DNA of 64,000 bases from Gemmatimonadota bacterium. Its GTDB lineage: Bacteria; Gemmatimonadota; Gemmatimonadetes; Gemmatimonadales; GWC2-71-9. Made by a program: the position numbers and the translations under genes. Positions 17,026-26,359 of this stretch are shown here, one piece after another. Where the stretch lies: NCBI GenBank assembly GCA_016713435.1, contig JADJPD010000005.1, positions 484,001 to 548,000 of the forward strand, written 5' to 3'. The notes beneath the pieces are model-generated. The model was given only the letters and a program-made list of their open reading frames with translations, made no database searches and was not told the DNA's origin. The first letter of the stretch is position 1. Every line of letters starts with the position of its first letter.

Positions 17026-17742
17026 ATGCCCGTTGACCTCCTTGCCATCGCCGCCCACCGGGACGACGTCGAGCTCACCTGCGCCGGCACCCTGATCCGC
17101 GCCCGGGAGGACGGCTACACCACCGGCATCCTCGACCTCACCAGCGGCGAGACCGGCACCCGCGGCAGCGCCGAGCTGCGCGGCCAGGAGGCTGCCCGGG
17201 CGGCGGAGATCATGGGGGTCCGCGAGCGCCGGAACGCCGGGCTGCCGGATGCCGGGCTGCAGAACAGCGAGGAGATGCGGCGGGTGGTGGTCGAGCAGAT
17301 CCGCCACTTCGCGCCGCGCGTGGTGATCCTGCCGTTCCCGGTCGGGCGGCATCCCGACCACCGGATTGCCTCGGAGCTGTCGCGGGACGCGTGCTTCCTT
17401 GCGGGGCTCGCCAAGTATCCGGCCGGCGGAACGCCGCACCGTCCCCACAAGATCCTCTACGCGCTCGCCTACCGCGAGGACCCGGTGAAGCCCACGTTCG
17501 TGGTGGACGTCAGCGCCCAGTTTGAGCGGAAGATGCAGGCCATCCGCTGCTACTCGAGCCAGTTCGACGGCGCCAAGGCCGCGGGCGAGATCTTCCCCAC
17601 GGGCCAGGATCTCTACTCGCTCGTGGAGGTCCAGAATGCCCACTACGGCTCCCTGATCCGCACCCGCTACGGCGAGCCATACTTCACCCACGAGACCGTC
17701 CGGATCGACGATGTGGTTCGACTCGAGGTCCAGAGCATGTGA
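17026..17742 (+). CDS. bshB1: BshB1-like PIG-L deacetylase (bacillithiol biosynthesis)
   Basis: A 238-aa metal-dependent deacetylase of the PIG-L/LmbE family. BshB1 removes the acetyl group from GlcNAc-malate during bacillithiol synthesis in the cytoplasm. It carries IAAHRDDVELTCAGTL at the N-terminus (the usual box is AHPDD; Pro is Arg here), DLTSGETGTRGSAELR, and the later metal/catalytic motif GRHPDHRIASEL. The length and the C-terminal tail (GEPYFTHETVRIDDVV) match BshB1 rather than mycothiol enzymes. I chose the ATG at 17026; a TTG at 17020 is in frame. bshA and bshC are not in the window, so the pathway assignment rests on family resemblance. Confidence 0.8.
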   Translation: MPVDLLAIAAHRDDVELTCAGTLIRAREDGYTTGILDLTSGETGTRGSAELRGQEAARAAEIMGVRERRNAGLPDAGLQNSEEMRRVVVEQIRHFAPRVVILPFPVGRHPDHRIASELSRDACFLAGLAKYPAGGTPHRPHKILYALAYREDPVKPTFVVDVSAQFERKMQAIRCYSSQFDGAKAAGEIFPTGQDLYSLVEVQNAHYGSLIRTRYGEPYFTHETVRIDDVVRLEVQSM

Positions 17743-18021
17743 GGTTCGGACCGTCCCGTCCCGGAGGGCCCCCCGCCAGGTCTCGTTCCGCAAGTCGTTG
17801 CATGAGCAGATTTTAGGCAGCAGGAAGGAACCAGCGACCATGATCCATGCGATCGATTTCGAGGCCGCCAGCGAGGTGGATCTGGGGCGCCTGGAGCGAA
17901 GCCTGACCCTCCACTCGGAGCGGGTCGGCGAGGGAGGGGGGGTGACTCCTCGCCTGGCACCCCGGCCCGCCCGCCGCCCGCGAGGGTGCCGAGTTGGCCC
18001 GATGTCGCCATCTTTCCCCCG

Positions 18022-19194
18022 ATGCCGCCGACCCCGATCTACCTCGACCACGCTGCCACCACTCCCGTCCGGCCGGAGGTGGTGGACGCGATGCTGCCCT
18101 ACCTCGGCGGCACCTTCGGCAACCCGTCCAGTGGTCACGGGTTCGGGCGCGCCGCCCGGGACGGCCTGGAGCGGGCACGGGCGCAGGTGGCGGAGAGCCT
18201 CGGCGTGGCGGCGCGGGAGGTCTACTTCACCTCGGGTGGCACGGAAGGCGACAACCTGGCCGTGCTCGGAGCCGCCTGGGCCGCCCGCGAGGCCGGGCGC
18301 CCGATGTGTGCGGTCGTTGCGGCCACGGAACACAAGGCGGTGCTGGCCGCCGCGCACGCCGTGACCCGCCAGGGCGGACAGGAGGTGCTCCTGCCCGTGG
18401 CACCCGATGGGCGCCTCGACATGGCCGCGCTGGATGCGGCCCTCGCCGGCCGGCCCTCGCTCGTGTCGGTGATGTGGGTGAACAACGAGACCGGCGTGAT
18501 CCAGCCGCTCGGCGCCATCGCGGAGCGCTGCCGCACGGCGGGCATCCTGTTCCATAGCGACCTGGTGGCGGGGTTCGGCAAGCTGCCATTCTCGCTGACC
18601 GAGGTGCCGCTCTCGCTCGCCACCATCACGGGGCACAAGCTCGGCGCGCCCAAGGGCATCGGCGCCCTGGTGGTGCGCGACGGCGTGACCCTCTCCCCCC
18701 AGGTGCACGGCGGCAGCCAGCAACGGGGTGTCCGGCCCGGCACCGAGAACATCGCCGGGGCGGTGGCCCTCGGCTGCGCCGTGCGGCTGGCCTGGCAGGA
18801 GCAGGCCCGGGAGACTGCCCGAGTCACGGAACTTCGCGACCTGCTGGCGGCACTCCTCACCGCCGCAGTGCCGGACCTCCGGATCACGGGCAGCACCGCG
18901 CCGCGCGCGCCGCACGTCCTCAACCTCCAGGTGCCGGGCTGCGACGCCCAGGCCCTCCTGATGCATCTCGACCTCGCCGGCATCGCCGCCTCCGCGGGCT
19001 CCGCGTGCCAGACCGGTGCCGCCGAGCCATCGCACGTGCTCACGGCCATGGGCGTCCCGCCCGGGCTTGCCCTCTCTGCCGTCCGGCTGAGCCTGGGCCA
19101 CGAGACCACGGCCGAGGAGGTGGGCCGGGTGGCGGAGGTGTTCCCGCGCGCCGTGGCGAAGGTGCGGGCCCTAGGGCTCGCGCTGAGCCGCTGA
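18022..19194 (+). CDS. Cysteine desulfurase (NifS/IscS class, sulfur donor to MnmA)
   Basis: PLP-dependent cysteine desulfurase, 390 aa. It contains YLDHAATTPVRPEVVDAM at the N-terminus, the PLP-binding Lys206 in TITGHKLGAPKG, and the persulfide-forming Cys329 in SAGSACQTGAAEPSHVL. The mnmA gene starts 2 bp after its stop, the same arrangement as yrvO-mnmA in Bacillus subtilis, where the desulfurase passes sulfur directly to MnmA. This suggests the enzyme is dedicated to tRNA 2-thiouridine formation. The ATG at 18022 is supported by homology (a GTG at 17986 is possible). The 279 bp between bshB1 and this gene contain no convincing gene; a small frame at 17840 with an AGGAAGG upstream runs out of phase into the desulfurase and is not supported. 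Confidence 0.9.
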   Translation: MPPTPIYLDHAATTPVRPEVVDAMLPYLGGTFGNPSSGHGFGRAARDGLERARAQVAESLGVAAREVYFTSGGTEGDNLAVLGAAWAAREAGRPMCAVVAATEHKAVLAAAHAVTRQGGQEVLLPVAPDGRLDMAALDAALAGRPSLVSVMWVNNETGVIQPLGAIAERCRTAGILFHSDLVAGFGKLPFSLTEVPLSLATITGHKLGAPKGIGALVVRDGVTLSPQVHGGSQQRGVRPGTENIAGAVALGCAVRLAWQEQARETARVTELRDLLAALLTAAVPDLRITGSTAPRAPHVLNLQVPGCDAQALLMHLDLAGIAASAGSACQTGAAEPSHVLTAMGVPPGLALSAVRLSLGHETTAEEVGRVAEVFPRAVAKVRALGLALSR

Positions 19195-19196
19195 CC

Positions 19197-20285
19197 ATGG
19201 TGGCGAACCCCTCGCTCCCGTCCGGGCGCCGTGCCCGGGTCCTCGTGGCCATGAGCGGCGGGGTGGACAGCTCCGTGGCCGCCGCCGAGCTCGTGGCCCG
19301 GGGCCACGAGGTGATCGGCGCCACCCTCAAGCTCTTCTGCTATGGCGACAGCGTGCCCGACCGGCCCTGCTGCTCCCTCGACTCGATCAACGACGCGCGC
19401 AGCGTCTGTCAGGCACTCGGCATCCCGCACTACGTCCTCAACATGGAGGACCGCTTCAGCCGGGACGTGATCGCCAACTTCGTGGCCGAGTACAGCCGCG
19501 GCCGGACGCCGATTCCGTGCGTCCGCTGCAACTCCTTCACCAAGTTCCGGGACCTGCTGGCCCACGCCGACGCCCTCGAGTGCGATTACCTGGCCACCGG
19601 CCACTATGCCGTCGCCCGGGAGGGCCGCCTCTACCGCGGGGCCGACCCCGGCAAGGACCAGAGCTACTTCCTCTGGGGTATATCCCGGAGCGTCCTGCCC
19701 CGGCTGCTGACCCCGGTGGGCGGCCTCACGAAGGCGGAGACCCGGGCGCACGCGCGGCAGCTCGGGCTGGTGACGGCGGACAAGCCCGAGTCGGTGGAGA
19801 TCTGCTTCGTGCCGGACGACGACTACGTGGGCGTCCTGGAGCAGCACCTCCCGGCCGACGCGCCGGCCCTGGTGCCGGGCCCGCTGGTGAGCACCCGCGG
19901 GGAGGTGATCGGCGAGCACGCAGGCTTCGCCCGCTACACCATCGGGCAGCGTAAGGGGCTGCCGGGGGGCGCGGGCGAGCCGCGGTTCGTGGTGGCCATC
20001 CGCCCCGCCACGCGTGAGGTGGTGGTGGGCAGTGCGGACGAGCTGCTTGGGCATCGCGTGCAGCTGGCGGAGCTGAACTGGCTGGCGGACCCGCTGGCGG
20101 AGGGCGACGGCTGCCTGGTGCAGCTCCGCTACCGCGCCCGGGCGGTGCCGGCGACGGTGGTGACGGTCACGGAGGACAGGCTGGACCTCGCACTGGCGGT
20201 GCCGGTGCGGGCCATTGCGCCGGGGCAGTCCGGCGTGGTGTTCGCGGACGACGGGCAGGTACTCGGGGGAGGAGTCATCGCATGA
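19197..20285 (+). CDS. mnmA: tRNA-specific 2-thiouridylase MnmA
   Basis: A 362-aa ATP-pyrophosphatase that thiolates U34 of tRNA-Lys, -Glu and -Gln. It has the PP-loop VAMSGGVDSSVAAAEL, ATLKLFCYGD, the catalytic-cysteine region TPIPCVRCNSFTKF, DYLATGHYA, KDQSYFLWG, the second active-site cysteine in ESVEICFVPDDDY, and the C-terminal RNA-binding part with YTIGQRKGL. All key residues are present. The ATG at 19197 lies 2 bp after the desulfurase stop, and the gene overlaps the next one by ATGA. The upstream desulfurase is its likely sulfur donor. Confidence 0.93.
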   Translation: MVANPSLPSGRRARVLVAMSGGVDSSVAAAELVARGHEVIGATLKLFCYGDSVPDRPCCSLDSINDARSVCQALGIPHYVLNMEDRFSRDVIANFVAEYSRGRTPIPCVRCNSFTKFRDLLAHADALECDYLATGHYAVAREGRLYRGADPGKDQSYFLWGISRSVLPRLLTPVGGLTKAETRAHARQLGLVTADKPESVEICFVPDDDYVGVLEQHLPADAPALVPGPLVSTRGEVIGEHAGFARYTIGQRKGLPGGAGEPRFVVAIRPATREVVVGSADELLGHRVQLAELNWLADPLAEGDGCLVQLRYRARAVPATVVTVTEDRLDLALAVPVRAIAPGQSGVVFADDGQVLGGGVIA

Positions 20286-22324
20286 CGGCAGTCGGCTCGG
20301 CGGCGCGGCGGGGAGCCCTGGGGCTCGCCCTCCTGATGACGGTGACGGGCACCGTGCTGGCGCAGGCCAAGCGCCCAATCGGCATCGAGGAGTACATCAC
20401 CACGCCCGTGGTGAGCGACCCGCAGCTCTCACCGGACGGGACCCTGGTGGCGTTCACCATCACCACGCCGTCCATCGAGGAGAATCGGTCCTCGAGCCGG
20501 GTGTGGCTGGCGGAGATCGCCACCGGAGAGAGCTGGCAGGCCACCGTGGGCAGCGGCAACGAGCGGCTCCCCCGGTGGGCGCCGGATGGCCGCACGCTCA
20601 CGTTCGTCTCCACGCGGGACGGCAGCCCGCAGATCTGGCGGATGCCGCTCCGCGGCGGGGAGGCCAGCAAGATCACCAGCGTGGCCCACGGCATCTCCGA
20701 CTATCTGTGGAGCCCGGACGGCAAGGCGCTCTACTTCTGGACCGACGTGCCCTGGGGCGACTCGACCGAGGCGCAGAAGCGCTCGGCCCCCTACCCCACG
20801 TCGGCGCAGATCGTGACCGACCTGTTCTACCGGCACTGGAACGAGTGGCGCGTGGGCATCCGCTCGCACGTGTTCCGCGTGACGCTGGCGGGCGAGGTCA
20901 CCGACCTCACGCCGTTCGACCGCGACGTGCCCCCGCTGGCGCTCGGCGGCCTCACCGACGTGGCCGTCTCGCCGGTGGGGACCGAGGTGGCGGTGGTCTA
21001 CAACCCCGACACGGCCCTGGCCACGAGCACCAACAACGACATCGCCGTGATGGGGCCGGACGGCTCCGCGCGGCAGTTCATCACCACCACCCGGGGGAAC
21101 GATCACTCCCCACGCTACTCCCCGGACGGCCGCTACATCGGCTACCTCAGCATGGCCACGCCCGGCTTCGAGGCGGACCGCCAGCAGCTGATGCTCTACG
21201 AGCGCGCCAGCGGGCGGAAGCTCAACGTGGCGCCCCGCTTCGATCGGAGCATCACCGATTTCCGCTGGCTGCCGGATGGACGCGGGGTGATTGCGGAAGT
21301 GGAAGACCGCGGGGGACACAGCATCTACCGCATCGAGGTGCCGTCGGGCCGCACCACCCTGCTGGTGAGCGGCGGCACCAACAGCAACGTCCAGCTCTCG
21401 GACGACGGCACCCGCCTCAGCTTCCTGCGCAGCACGGCCGACCGGCCGGCCGAGGTGTGGACGGCCACCATCGAGGGCAAGGAGCCGCGGGCGGTCACCA
21501 ACGTCAACGGGGAGCGGATGGCGGCGCTGGACCTGGCGCCGGCCGAGTCGTTCGGCTTCGTGGGCGCGCGCGGCGACTCGGTCTTCGGCTGGCTGGTGAA
21601 GCCGCCCGGCTTCCGGCCGGACCGGAAGTACCCGCTCGTGTACCTCATCCACGGCGGGCCGCAGGGCGCGTGGCTGGACCAGTGGCACGGGCGCTGGAAC
21701 TATGCGCTCTTCGCGTCGCGTGGTTACGTGGTGGCGGCGGTCAACTTCCACGGGTCCACCGGATACGGGCAGGCGTTCACCAACAGCATCTCGCGCAACT
21801 GGGGCGGCCTGCCGTTCGAGGACCTGATGAAGGGCCTCGATGCCGTGGCTCGCCTCCCGTACGTGGACAGCACCCGCATGGGAGCCGCAGGCGCCTCCTA
21901 CGGCGGCTATGCCGTCTACTGGCTGGCGGGCAACACCAAGCGGTTCCGGGCGCTGGTGGCGCACGACGGGATCTACAACCCGCTCAGCATGGCCGGCACC
22001 ACCGAGGAGCTGTGGTTCCCGCACTGGGAGTTCGGCGGCCCCCCCACCGATCCGCAGGCGCGGGCGGTCATCGAGAAATGGTCGCCGGCCAACTTCGCGC
22101 AGAACTGGACCACGCCCATGCTGGTGGTGCACAGCCAGCTCGACTACCGGGTGGACGTCTCGGAGGGGCTCCAGGCCTTCACCAACCTCCGCCTGCGCGG
22201 GATCCCGGGGAAGTTCCTCTACTTCCCCGATGAGGACCACTTCGTGACCCGGCCGCGGAACCGCCGGCTCTGGTGGGGCACCGTGCTCGACTTCCTGGAC
22301 CAGTACCTCAAGCCGTCCGCCTGA
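20282..22324 (+). CDS. Secreted S9-family prolyl oligopeptidase-like peptidase
   Basis: A 680-aa protein with a signal peptide (ends TGTVLAQ), a WD40/beta-propeller-like TolB region (residues about 30-420, with repeated S-DG--L-F motifs) and a C-terminal alpha/beta-hydrolase domain. The catalytic triad is visible: nucleophile Ser539 in GASYGGYAVYW, Asp in HSQLDYRVDVSEG and His in DEDHFVTRP. This is the acyl-peptide hydrolase / dipeptidyl-peptidase class (MEROPS S9), here exported and probably used for peptide degradation. It starts inside the mnmA stop (ATGA), and its stop overlaps the next ATG (TGATG), so the genes are translationally coupled although not obviously related in function. Confidence 0.9.
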   Translation: MTAVGSAARRGALGLALLMTVTGTVLAQAKRPIGIEEYITTPVVSDPQLSPDGTLVAFTITTPSIEENRSSSRVWLAEIATGESWQATVGSGNERLPRWAPDGRTLTFVSTRDGSPQIWRMPLRGGEASKITSVAHGISDYLWSPDGKALYFWTDVPWGDSTEAQKRSAPYPTSAQIVTDLFYRHWNEWRVGIRSHVFRVTLAGEVTDLTPFDRDVPPLALGGLTDVAVSPVGTEVAVVYNPDTALATSTNNDIAVMGPDGSARQFITTTRGNDHSPRYSPDGRYIGYLSMATPGFEADRQQLMLYERASGRKLNVAPRFDRSITDFRWLPDGRGVIAEVEDRGGHSIYRIEVPSGRTTLLVSGGTNSNVQLSDDGTRLSFLRSTADRPAEVWTATIEGKEPRAVTNVNGERMAALDLAPAESFGFVGARGDSVFGWLVKPPGFRPDRKYPLVYLIHGGPQGAWLDQWHGRWNYALFASRGYVVAAVNFHGSTGYGQAFTNSISRNWGGLPFEDLMKGLDAVARLPYVDSTRMGAAGASYGGYAVYWLAGNTKRFRALVAHDGIYNPLSMAGTTEELWFPHWEFGGPPTDPQARAVIEKWSPANFAQNWTTPMLVVHSQLDYRVDVSEGLQAFTNLRLRGIPGKFLYFPDEDHFVTRPRNRRLWWGTVLDFLDQYLKPSA

Positions 22325-22704
22325 TGCGCCCGCTCATCGTCCGCTGGCTGATCAACACCCTCGCGCTCTACGTCGCGGTCCAGGTCGTCGACGGGGTGGA
22401 GTACACGGGCCCGGCGCTCGGCCTCCTGGCCGTGGCGGCACTGTTCGGGATCGTCAACGCCACCCTGCGCCCGCTGCTCGCGCTGCTCACCTGCCCGCTG
22501 GTGCTGGTGACCCTCGGCCTGTTCCTGTTCTTCATCAACGCGGCGCTGCTGCTCTTCACCAGCTGGCTGTCGGGCCTCTTCAACCTTGGCTTCGATGTCC
22601 GCGACTTCGGCTCGGCGTTCTGGGCCGGGCTCCTGATCAGCCTGGTCAGCCTGGTGCTCTCGCTGTTCGTGGGGGAGAGCGACGTGAAGGTGATCCGGCA
22701 GTAG
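22324..22704 (+). CDS. Phage-holin-like (Phage_holin_4_2) small membrane protein
   Basis: A 126-aa protein made of four hydrophobic segments: LIVRWLINTLALYVAVQVV, a central AALFGIVNATLRPLLALLTC, LVLVTLGLFLFFINAALLLF and a C-terminal LLISLVSLVLSLFVG. The NATLRPLL-L-TCPL--VTLGLF-F-INA pattern is that of the widespread family annotated as phage holin family 4 / YvlD, which are chromosomal inner-membrane proteins and not phage lysis genes. The start ATG overlaps the S9 peptidase stop by one base. Function not known. Confidence 0.85.
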   Translation: MRPLIVRWLINTLALYVAVQVVDGVEYTGPALGLLAVAALFGIVNATLRPLLALLTCPLVLVTLGLFLFFINAALLLFTSWLSGLFNLGFDVRDFGSAFWAGLLISLVSLVLSLFVGESDVKVIRQ

Positions 22705-22956
22705 CCCCGCGCCCCACGGCCGGCTTCCTGCGGGACCGGAACCGGCCTCGGGCCCCCTCGGCGGCCCCCCGCTCGGGCACGCCGAACTTCACGCGCGACA
22801 TCGTGCGGGTCGAACGCGCACACTAAGTCGAACCGCAGCAAGGGGTTCCGGCGCAGCGGCCGGGCCGGAGCCCCCGTTACCGCGACGTTACACCGGCCGA
22901 TTGGCCCCCCTCCCCCGCGCGGGGTAGATTCAGGCCATCTCCTGCATCGTCAGGCC

Positions 22957-25110
22957 GTGACCGACCTCGCCCGCGCCGTCCCCGTCCCTCCGCCAGCCGA
23001 CTCGACGCCCGACCTGGGGCATGCGAGCCTCTACCTGAACCGCGAACTCTCGTGGCTCGAGTTCAACCGGCGGGTATTGCGTGAGGCGCAGGACACGCGT
23101 GTGCCGCTGGTGGAACGGCTCAAGTTCCTCGGCATCTTCAGCTCCAACCTGGACGAGTTCTTCCAGATCCGCGTGGCCGGCCTCAAGGACCAGCTGGCCG
23201 CCGGCTACAGCGAGCGCTCCGAGGACGGGCAGACCCCCGAAGCACAGCTGCATGCCATCGCCGTGGCGGTGCGCGGGATGGTGCTGGAGCACGCGCGCTG
23301 CCTGCATGACGAGGTGCTGGCCGGGTTGTCCCGCCACGGCGTGGCGCTGGTGGGCGTCGAGCAGCTGACCCCCGAGGAGCGTGCCCGCCTCGACCGGCAC
23401 TTCCGCGACAACGTCTTCCCGGTCCTCACCCCGCTCGCGGTGGACCCGGCGCACCCCTTCCCGTACATCTCCAACCTGAGCCTGTCGCTGGCCGTCAACC
23501 TGCGCGGCGCCGACGGGGAGGAGCGGTTTGCTCGGGTGAAGGTGCCGAAGATCCTCTCCCGCTGGGTGCCGCTCGGCGACGGCATGCGCTTCGTGCCGCT
23601 CGAGGACGTCATCGCGACCAACATCGAGGCGCTCTTCCCCGGGATCGAGATCCTCGGCTGCCACCCGTTCCGCATCACCCGCAACACCGACTTCGAGGTG
23701 GACCACGACGAGGCAGAGGACCTCCTCAGCACCATCCAGGAGGAGGTCCGCAACCGCCGCTTCGGCGCCGTGGTGCGTCTCGAGGTGTCGCCGGCGCTGC
23801 CGGCCTCGATCCGCGAGGTGCTGCTCGGCGAATTCAACGCCGCGCAGGAGGCGCTCGCCGCGCCCCTCGGGGATGACGACGTCTACGAGGTCCCGGGCCT
23901 CCTCGACACCGCCGACCTGCTGGGCCTGGCGGCGAGCCTGGACCTGCCCGCGCTCAAGGATCCGCCGCACCATCCGGTGACGCCGGCCCGCTTCGCCGGG
24001 GGCCGCAACGTCTTCGAGGTGGTGCGCGAGGGCGACGTGCTGGTCCACCACCCCTACGAGAGCTTCACCAACTCCGTGGAGCGCTTCATCCAGGCGGCGG
24101 TGGACGACCCGGACGTGGTGGCCATCAAGCTCACGCTCTACCGCACGGGGGGCGACTCGAGCATCGCGCGGCTGCTGGCGCAGGCGGCCGAACGGGGCAA
24201 GCAGGTGGCGGTGCTGATCGAGCTCAAGGCGCGGTTCGACGAAGAGAACAACATCCGCTGGGCCCAGCGCCTGGAGGACGTCGGGGTGCACGTGAGCTAC
24301 GGCGTGGCCGGGCTCAAGACCCATGGGAAGGTGATGCTGGTGGTCCGCCGCGAGGGCGACGCGATGCGCCGCTACCTGCACATGGGCACCGGGAATTATC
24401 ACCCCGGCACGGCGCGCGTCTACACCGACTTCGGGCTCTTCACCTGCGACCCCGAGCTCGGCGCCGACCTCACCGACCTCTTCAACGTCCTCACCGGCTT
24501 CGCGGCGCCCACCCAGTACCGGAAGCTGATCGTGGCGCCGCGCGGCATGCGGGAGCGCTTCATCGCCATGATCCGCCGGGAGGCGGAGCACGCGCGGCAT
24601 GGGCGGCCGGCGCGGATCCTGGCCAAGATGAACGCCCTCGTGGACGGGCCGATCATCCGGGCGCTGTACGAGGCGTCCCAGGACGGGGTGCAGGTGGACC
24701 TGGTCGTGCGGGGCATCTGCTGCCTCCGCCCGGGCCTCCCCGGCGTGAGCGAGCGGATCCGGGTGGTGAGCATCATCGGCCGGTTCCTGGAGCACGCGCG
24801 CACGTGGTACTTCCTCAACGGCGGGGCCGAGGAGGTCTACATCGGCTCGGCGGACTGGATGCCGCGGAACCTGGATCGCCGCATCGAGGCCGTGGTGCCC
24901 ATCGAGGATCCGGCCCACCGGCACGCGATCCGCGACCTGCTCAACCTCATGTGGCAGGACAACCGGCAGGCGTGGGACCTCGCCGCCGACGGCCAGTACA
25001 CCCAGCGCCACCCCGCGGAGGGCGAGCCGGAGCTGGCCACGCATCGGGTGCTCGTGGAGGCCTACCGGGAGACGGCGCGGGTGACGGCGGAGCATCCCAT
25101 CGTGCACTGA
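22957..25110 (+). CDS. ppk1: Polyphosphate kinase 1
   Basis: A 717-aa PPK1, which reversibly polymerises ATP gamma-phosphate into polyphosphate. The four-domain plan is complete: N-terminal domain from YLNRELSWLEFNRRVL, head domain, then two phospholipase-D-like catalytic domains. Catalytic His456 lies in GLKTHGKVMLV, followed by YLHMGTGNYHPGTARVYTD; the second domain has VDLVVRGICCLRPG and VRVVSIIGRFLEHART-type motifs and ends in a short tail. The start is a GTG at 22957. In the 252-bp upstream gap I see a possible -10 (TAGATT, 22924-22929) and nothing else. A clear terminator follows. PPK1 is peripheral to the inner membrane in known cases. Confidence 0.95.
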   Translation: MTDLARAVPVPPPADSTPDLGHASLYLNRELSWLEFNRRVLREAQDTRVPLVERLKFLGIFSSNLDEFFQIRVAGLKDQLAAGYSERSEDGQTPEAQLHAIAVAVRGMVLEHARCLHDEVLAGLSRHGVALVGVEQLTPEERARLDRHFRDNVFPVLTPLAVDPAHPFPYISNLSLSLAVNLRGADGEERFARVKVPKILSRWVPLGDGMRFVPLEDVIATNIEALFPGIEILGCHPFRITRNTDFEVDHDEAEDLLSTIQEEVRNRRFGAVVRLEVSPALPASIREVLLGEFNAAQEALAAPLGDDDVYEVPGLLDTADLLGLAASLDLPALKDPPHHPVTPARFAGGRNVFEVVREGDVLVHHPYESFTNSVERFIQAAVDDPDVVAIKLTLYRTGGDSSIARLLAQAAERGKQVAVLIELKARFDEENNIRWAQRLEDVGVHVSYGVAGLKTHGKVMLVVRREGDAMRRYLHMGTGNYHPGTARVYTDFGLFTCDPELGADLTDLFNVLTGFAAPTQYRKLIVAPRGMRERFIAMIRREAEHARHGRPARILAKMNALVDGPIIRALYEASQDGVQVDLVVRGICCLRPGLPGVSERIRVVSIIGRFLEHARTWYFLNGGAEEVYIGSADWMPRNLDRRIEAVVPIEDPAHRHAIRDLLNLMWQDNRQAWDLAADGQYTQRHPAEGEPELATHRVLVEAYRETARVTAEHPIVH

Positions 25111-25159
25111 ACACCCGGCGGGGCGAACGATCGCGCCGCCACGCCAGGGCAACACACGG

Positions 25160-25192
25160 AGCGGGGCTCGTCCAAAGACGAGCCCCGCTTTT
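25160..25192 (+). terminator. Rho-independent terminator after ppk1
   Basis: Perfect 12-bp stem GCGGGGCTCGTC / GACGAGCCCCGC (25161-25172 and 25177-25188) with a CAAA loop, then TTTT. This is the best terminator in the window and ends the plus-strand unit before the convergent dnaJ. Confidence 0.9.
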
Positions 25193-25241
25193 CACGCCCA
25201 GTGGTTCCGGCCCGGCGCCCGGCAGGCCGGGGCCGAGGAGC

Positions 25242-26357
25242 TCAGAACGCCATCCCCGACGACTCCGCGAATTTCTTCAGCAGCTCCTCCTGCTCCGGCG
25301 ACAGTTCATCGGGAATCTTGACCGCCACCTGGACCAGCTGGTCACCCTTCCGATCGCCCTTCTCGATGCCCATGCCCTTCACCCGGAACTTCCGGCCCGG
25401 CTGGGTGCCGGGCGGGACGCGGAGGACCACCTTCTTGCCGTCGAGCGTGCGGACACGGAGCCGGGTGCCGAAGACGGCCTGCGCCAGGTTGAGGGGGACC
25501 TCGCAGATCACGTCGAGCCCCTCGCGCCGGAAGAAGCGGTCGGCTTCCACCTGGAAGGTGACCACGAGATCACCGACCGGGGCGCCGGGCTGCGCCGCCT
25601 GGCCCTGGCCGCGCAGCCGGACCTTGGCGCCCGTTTCGGTGCCCGGTGGCACGGTGATGAGCACCTCGCGCTCGGTGCGCACCTGGCCCGCGCCCGCGCA
25701 GGTGGGGCACGGCGTGGACGGGATCTTCCCCTTGCCGCGGCATTGCGGACAGGGCCGGCTCACCGCGAAGCCCCCCTGCCCGAACGTCACCGTACCGCGG
25801 CCGTTGCACTCCGGACACGGGGAGATCTTGGCGCCCGGGGCACCGCCGGTCCCGTGACAGGTGGGGCATCCCTCGGTGACGGGTAGCCGCACCGGCACCT
25901 TGCCGCCGAGCGCCGCCACGCGAAACGGGATCTCGACCAGGGTCTCGATGGCGTCACCGCCGCCCGCATCCTCCCGGCCCTTGCGGCCGAAGATCGAGGA
26001 GAAAATGTCGCCGAGGCCGCCGAGGCCACCGAGGTCGAAGTCGATGTTCTGCTCGAAGCCACCGGTGTTGGCTCCCGGCGTCCCGGGTCCGGGTCGCGGG
26101 CCGGCACCTCCCGGGCTGCGCCGAAACCCGGTGTCGAACGCGCCGAGGCGGCGCATCTGGTCGTAGTGCTTCCGCTTGTCCGCGTCGGAGAGCACCCCGT
26201 GGGCCTCCGAGATCTCCTTGAAGCGCTCGGCGGCCTGGGCGTTGTTGGGGTTGGCATCCGGATGGTACTGCTTGGCCAGGCGGCGGTACGCCTTCTTGAT
26301 CTCGTCCGCCGTCGCCGTGTCCGGCACGCCGAGGACCTGATAGAAGTCCTTCGCCAC
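25242..26357 (-). CDS. dnaJ: Chaperone protein DnaJ (type I)
   Basis: Hsp40 co-chaperone, 371 aa, stimulating the DnaK ATPase. It has the J domain (FYQVLGVPDTATADEIKKAY with HPD in KQYHPDANP), a short Gly/Pro-rich linker, four CxxCxGxG zinc-finger repeats (CPTCHGTG, CPECNGRG, CPQCRGKG, CPTCAGAG) and the C-terminal substrate-binding domains. The start is a GTG at 26357, 2 bp after the grpE stop, so the two are coupled. dnaK is not in this window. The DIFSSIFGRKGR motif after the linker is typical for the family. Confidence 0.95.
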   Translation of the reverse strand: MAKDFYQVLGVPDTATADEIKKAYRRLAKQYHPDANPNNAQAAERFKEISEAHGVLSDADKRKHYDQMRRLGAFDTGFRRSPGGAGPRPGPGTPGANTGGFEQNIDFDLGGLGGLGDIFSSIFGRKGREDAGGGDAIETLVEIPFRVAALGGKVPVRLPVTEGCPTCHGTGGAPGAKISPCPECNGRGTVTFGQGGFAVSRPCPQCRGKGKIPSTPCPTCAGAGQVRTEREVLITVPPGTETGAKVRLRGQGQAAQPGAPVGDLVVTFQVEADRFFRREGLDVICEVPLNLAQAVFGTRLRVRTLDGKKVVLRVPPGTQPGRKFRVKGMGIEKGDRKGDQLVQVAVKIPDELSPEQEELLKKFAESSGMAF

Positions 26358-26359
26358 GG

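Noticed and set aside
17711..18364. Plus-strand frame with ATG at 17840 and AGGAAGG upstream
   Set aside because: It runs out of phase into the cysteine desulfurase and becomes Arg/Ser/Pro-rich. No domain, and no stop before the real gene.
22324..22704. Prophage lysis gene
   Set aside because: The protein is of the chromosomal holin-4/YvlD-like family and no other phage gene is nearby.
22930..25155. 741-aa minus-strand open frame antisense to ppk1
   Set aside because: It is the high-GC shadow of ppk1: His/Arg/Val-rich with no domain, no signal, and PPK1 explains the plus strand fully.
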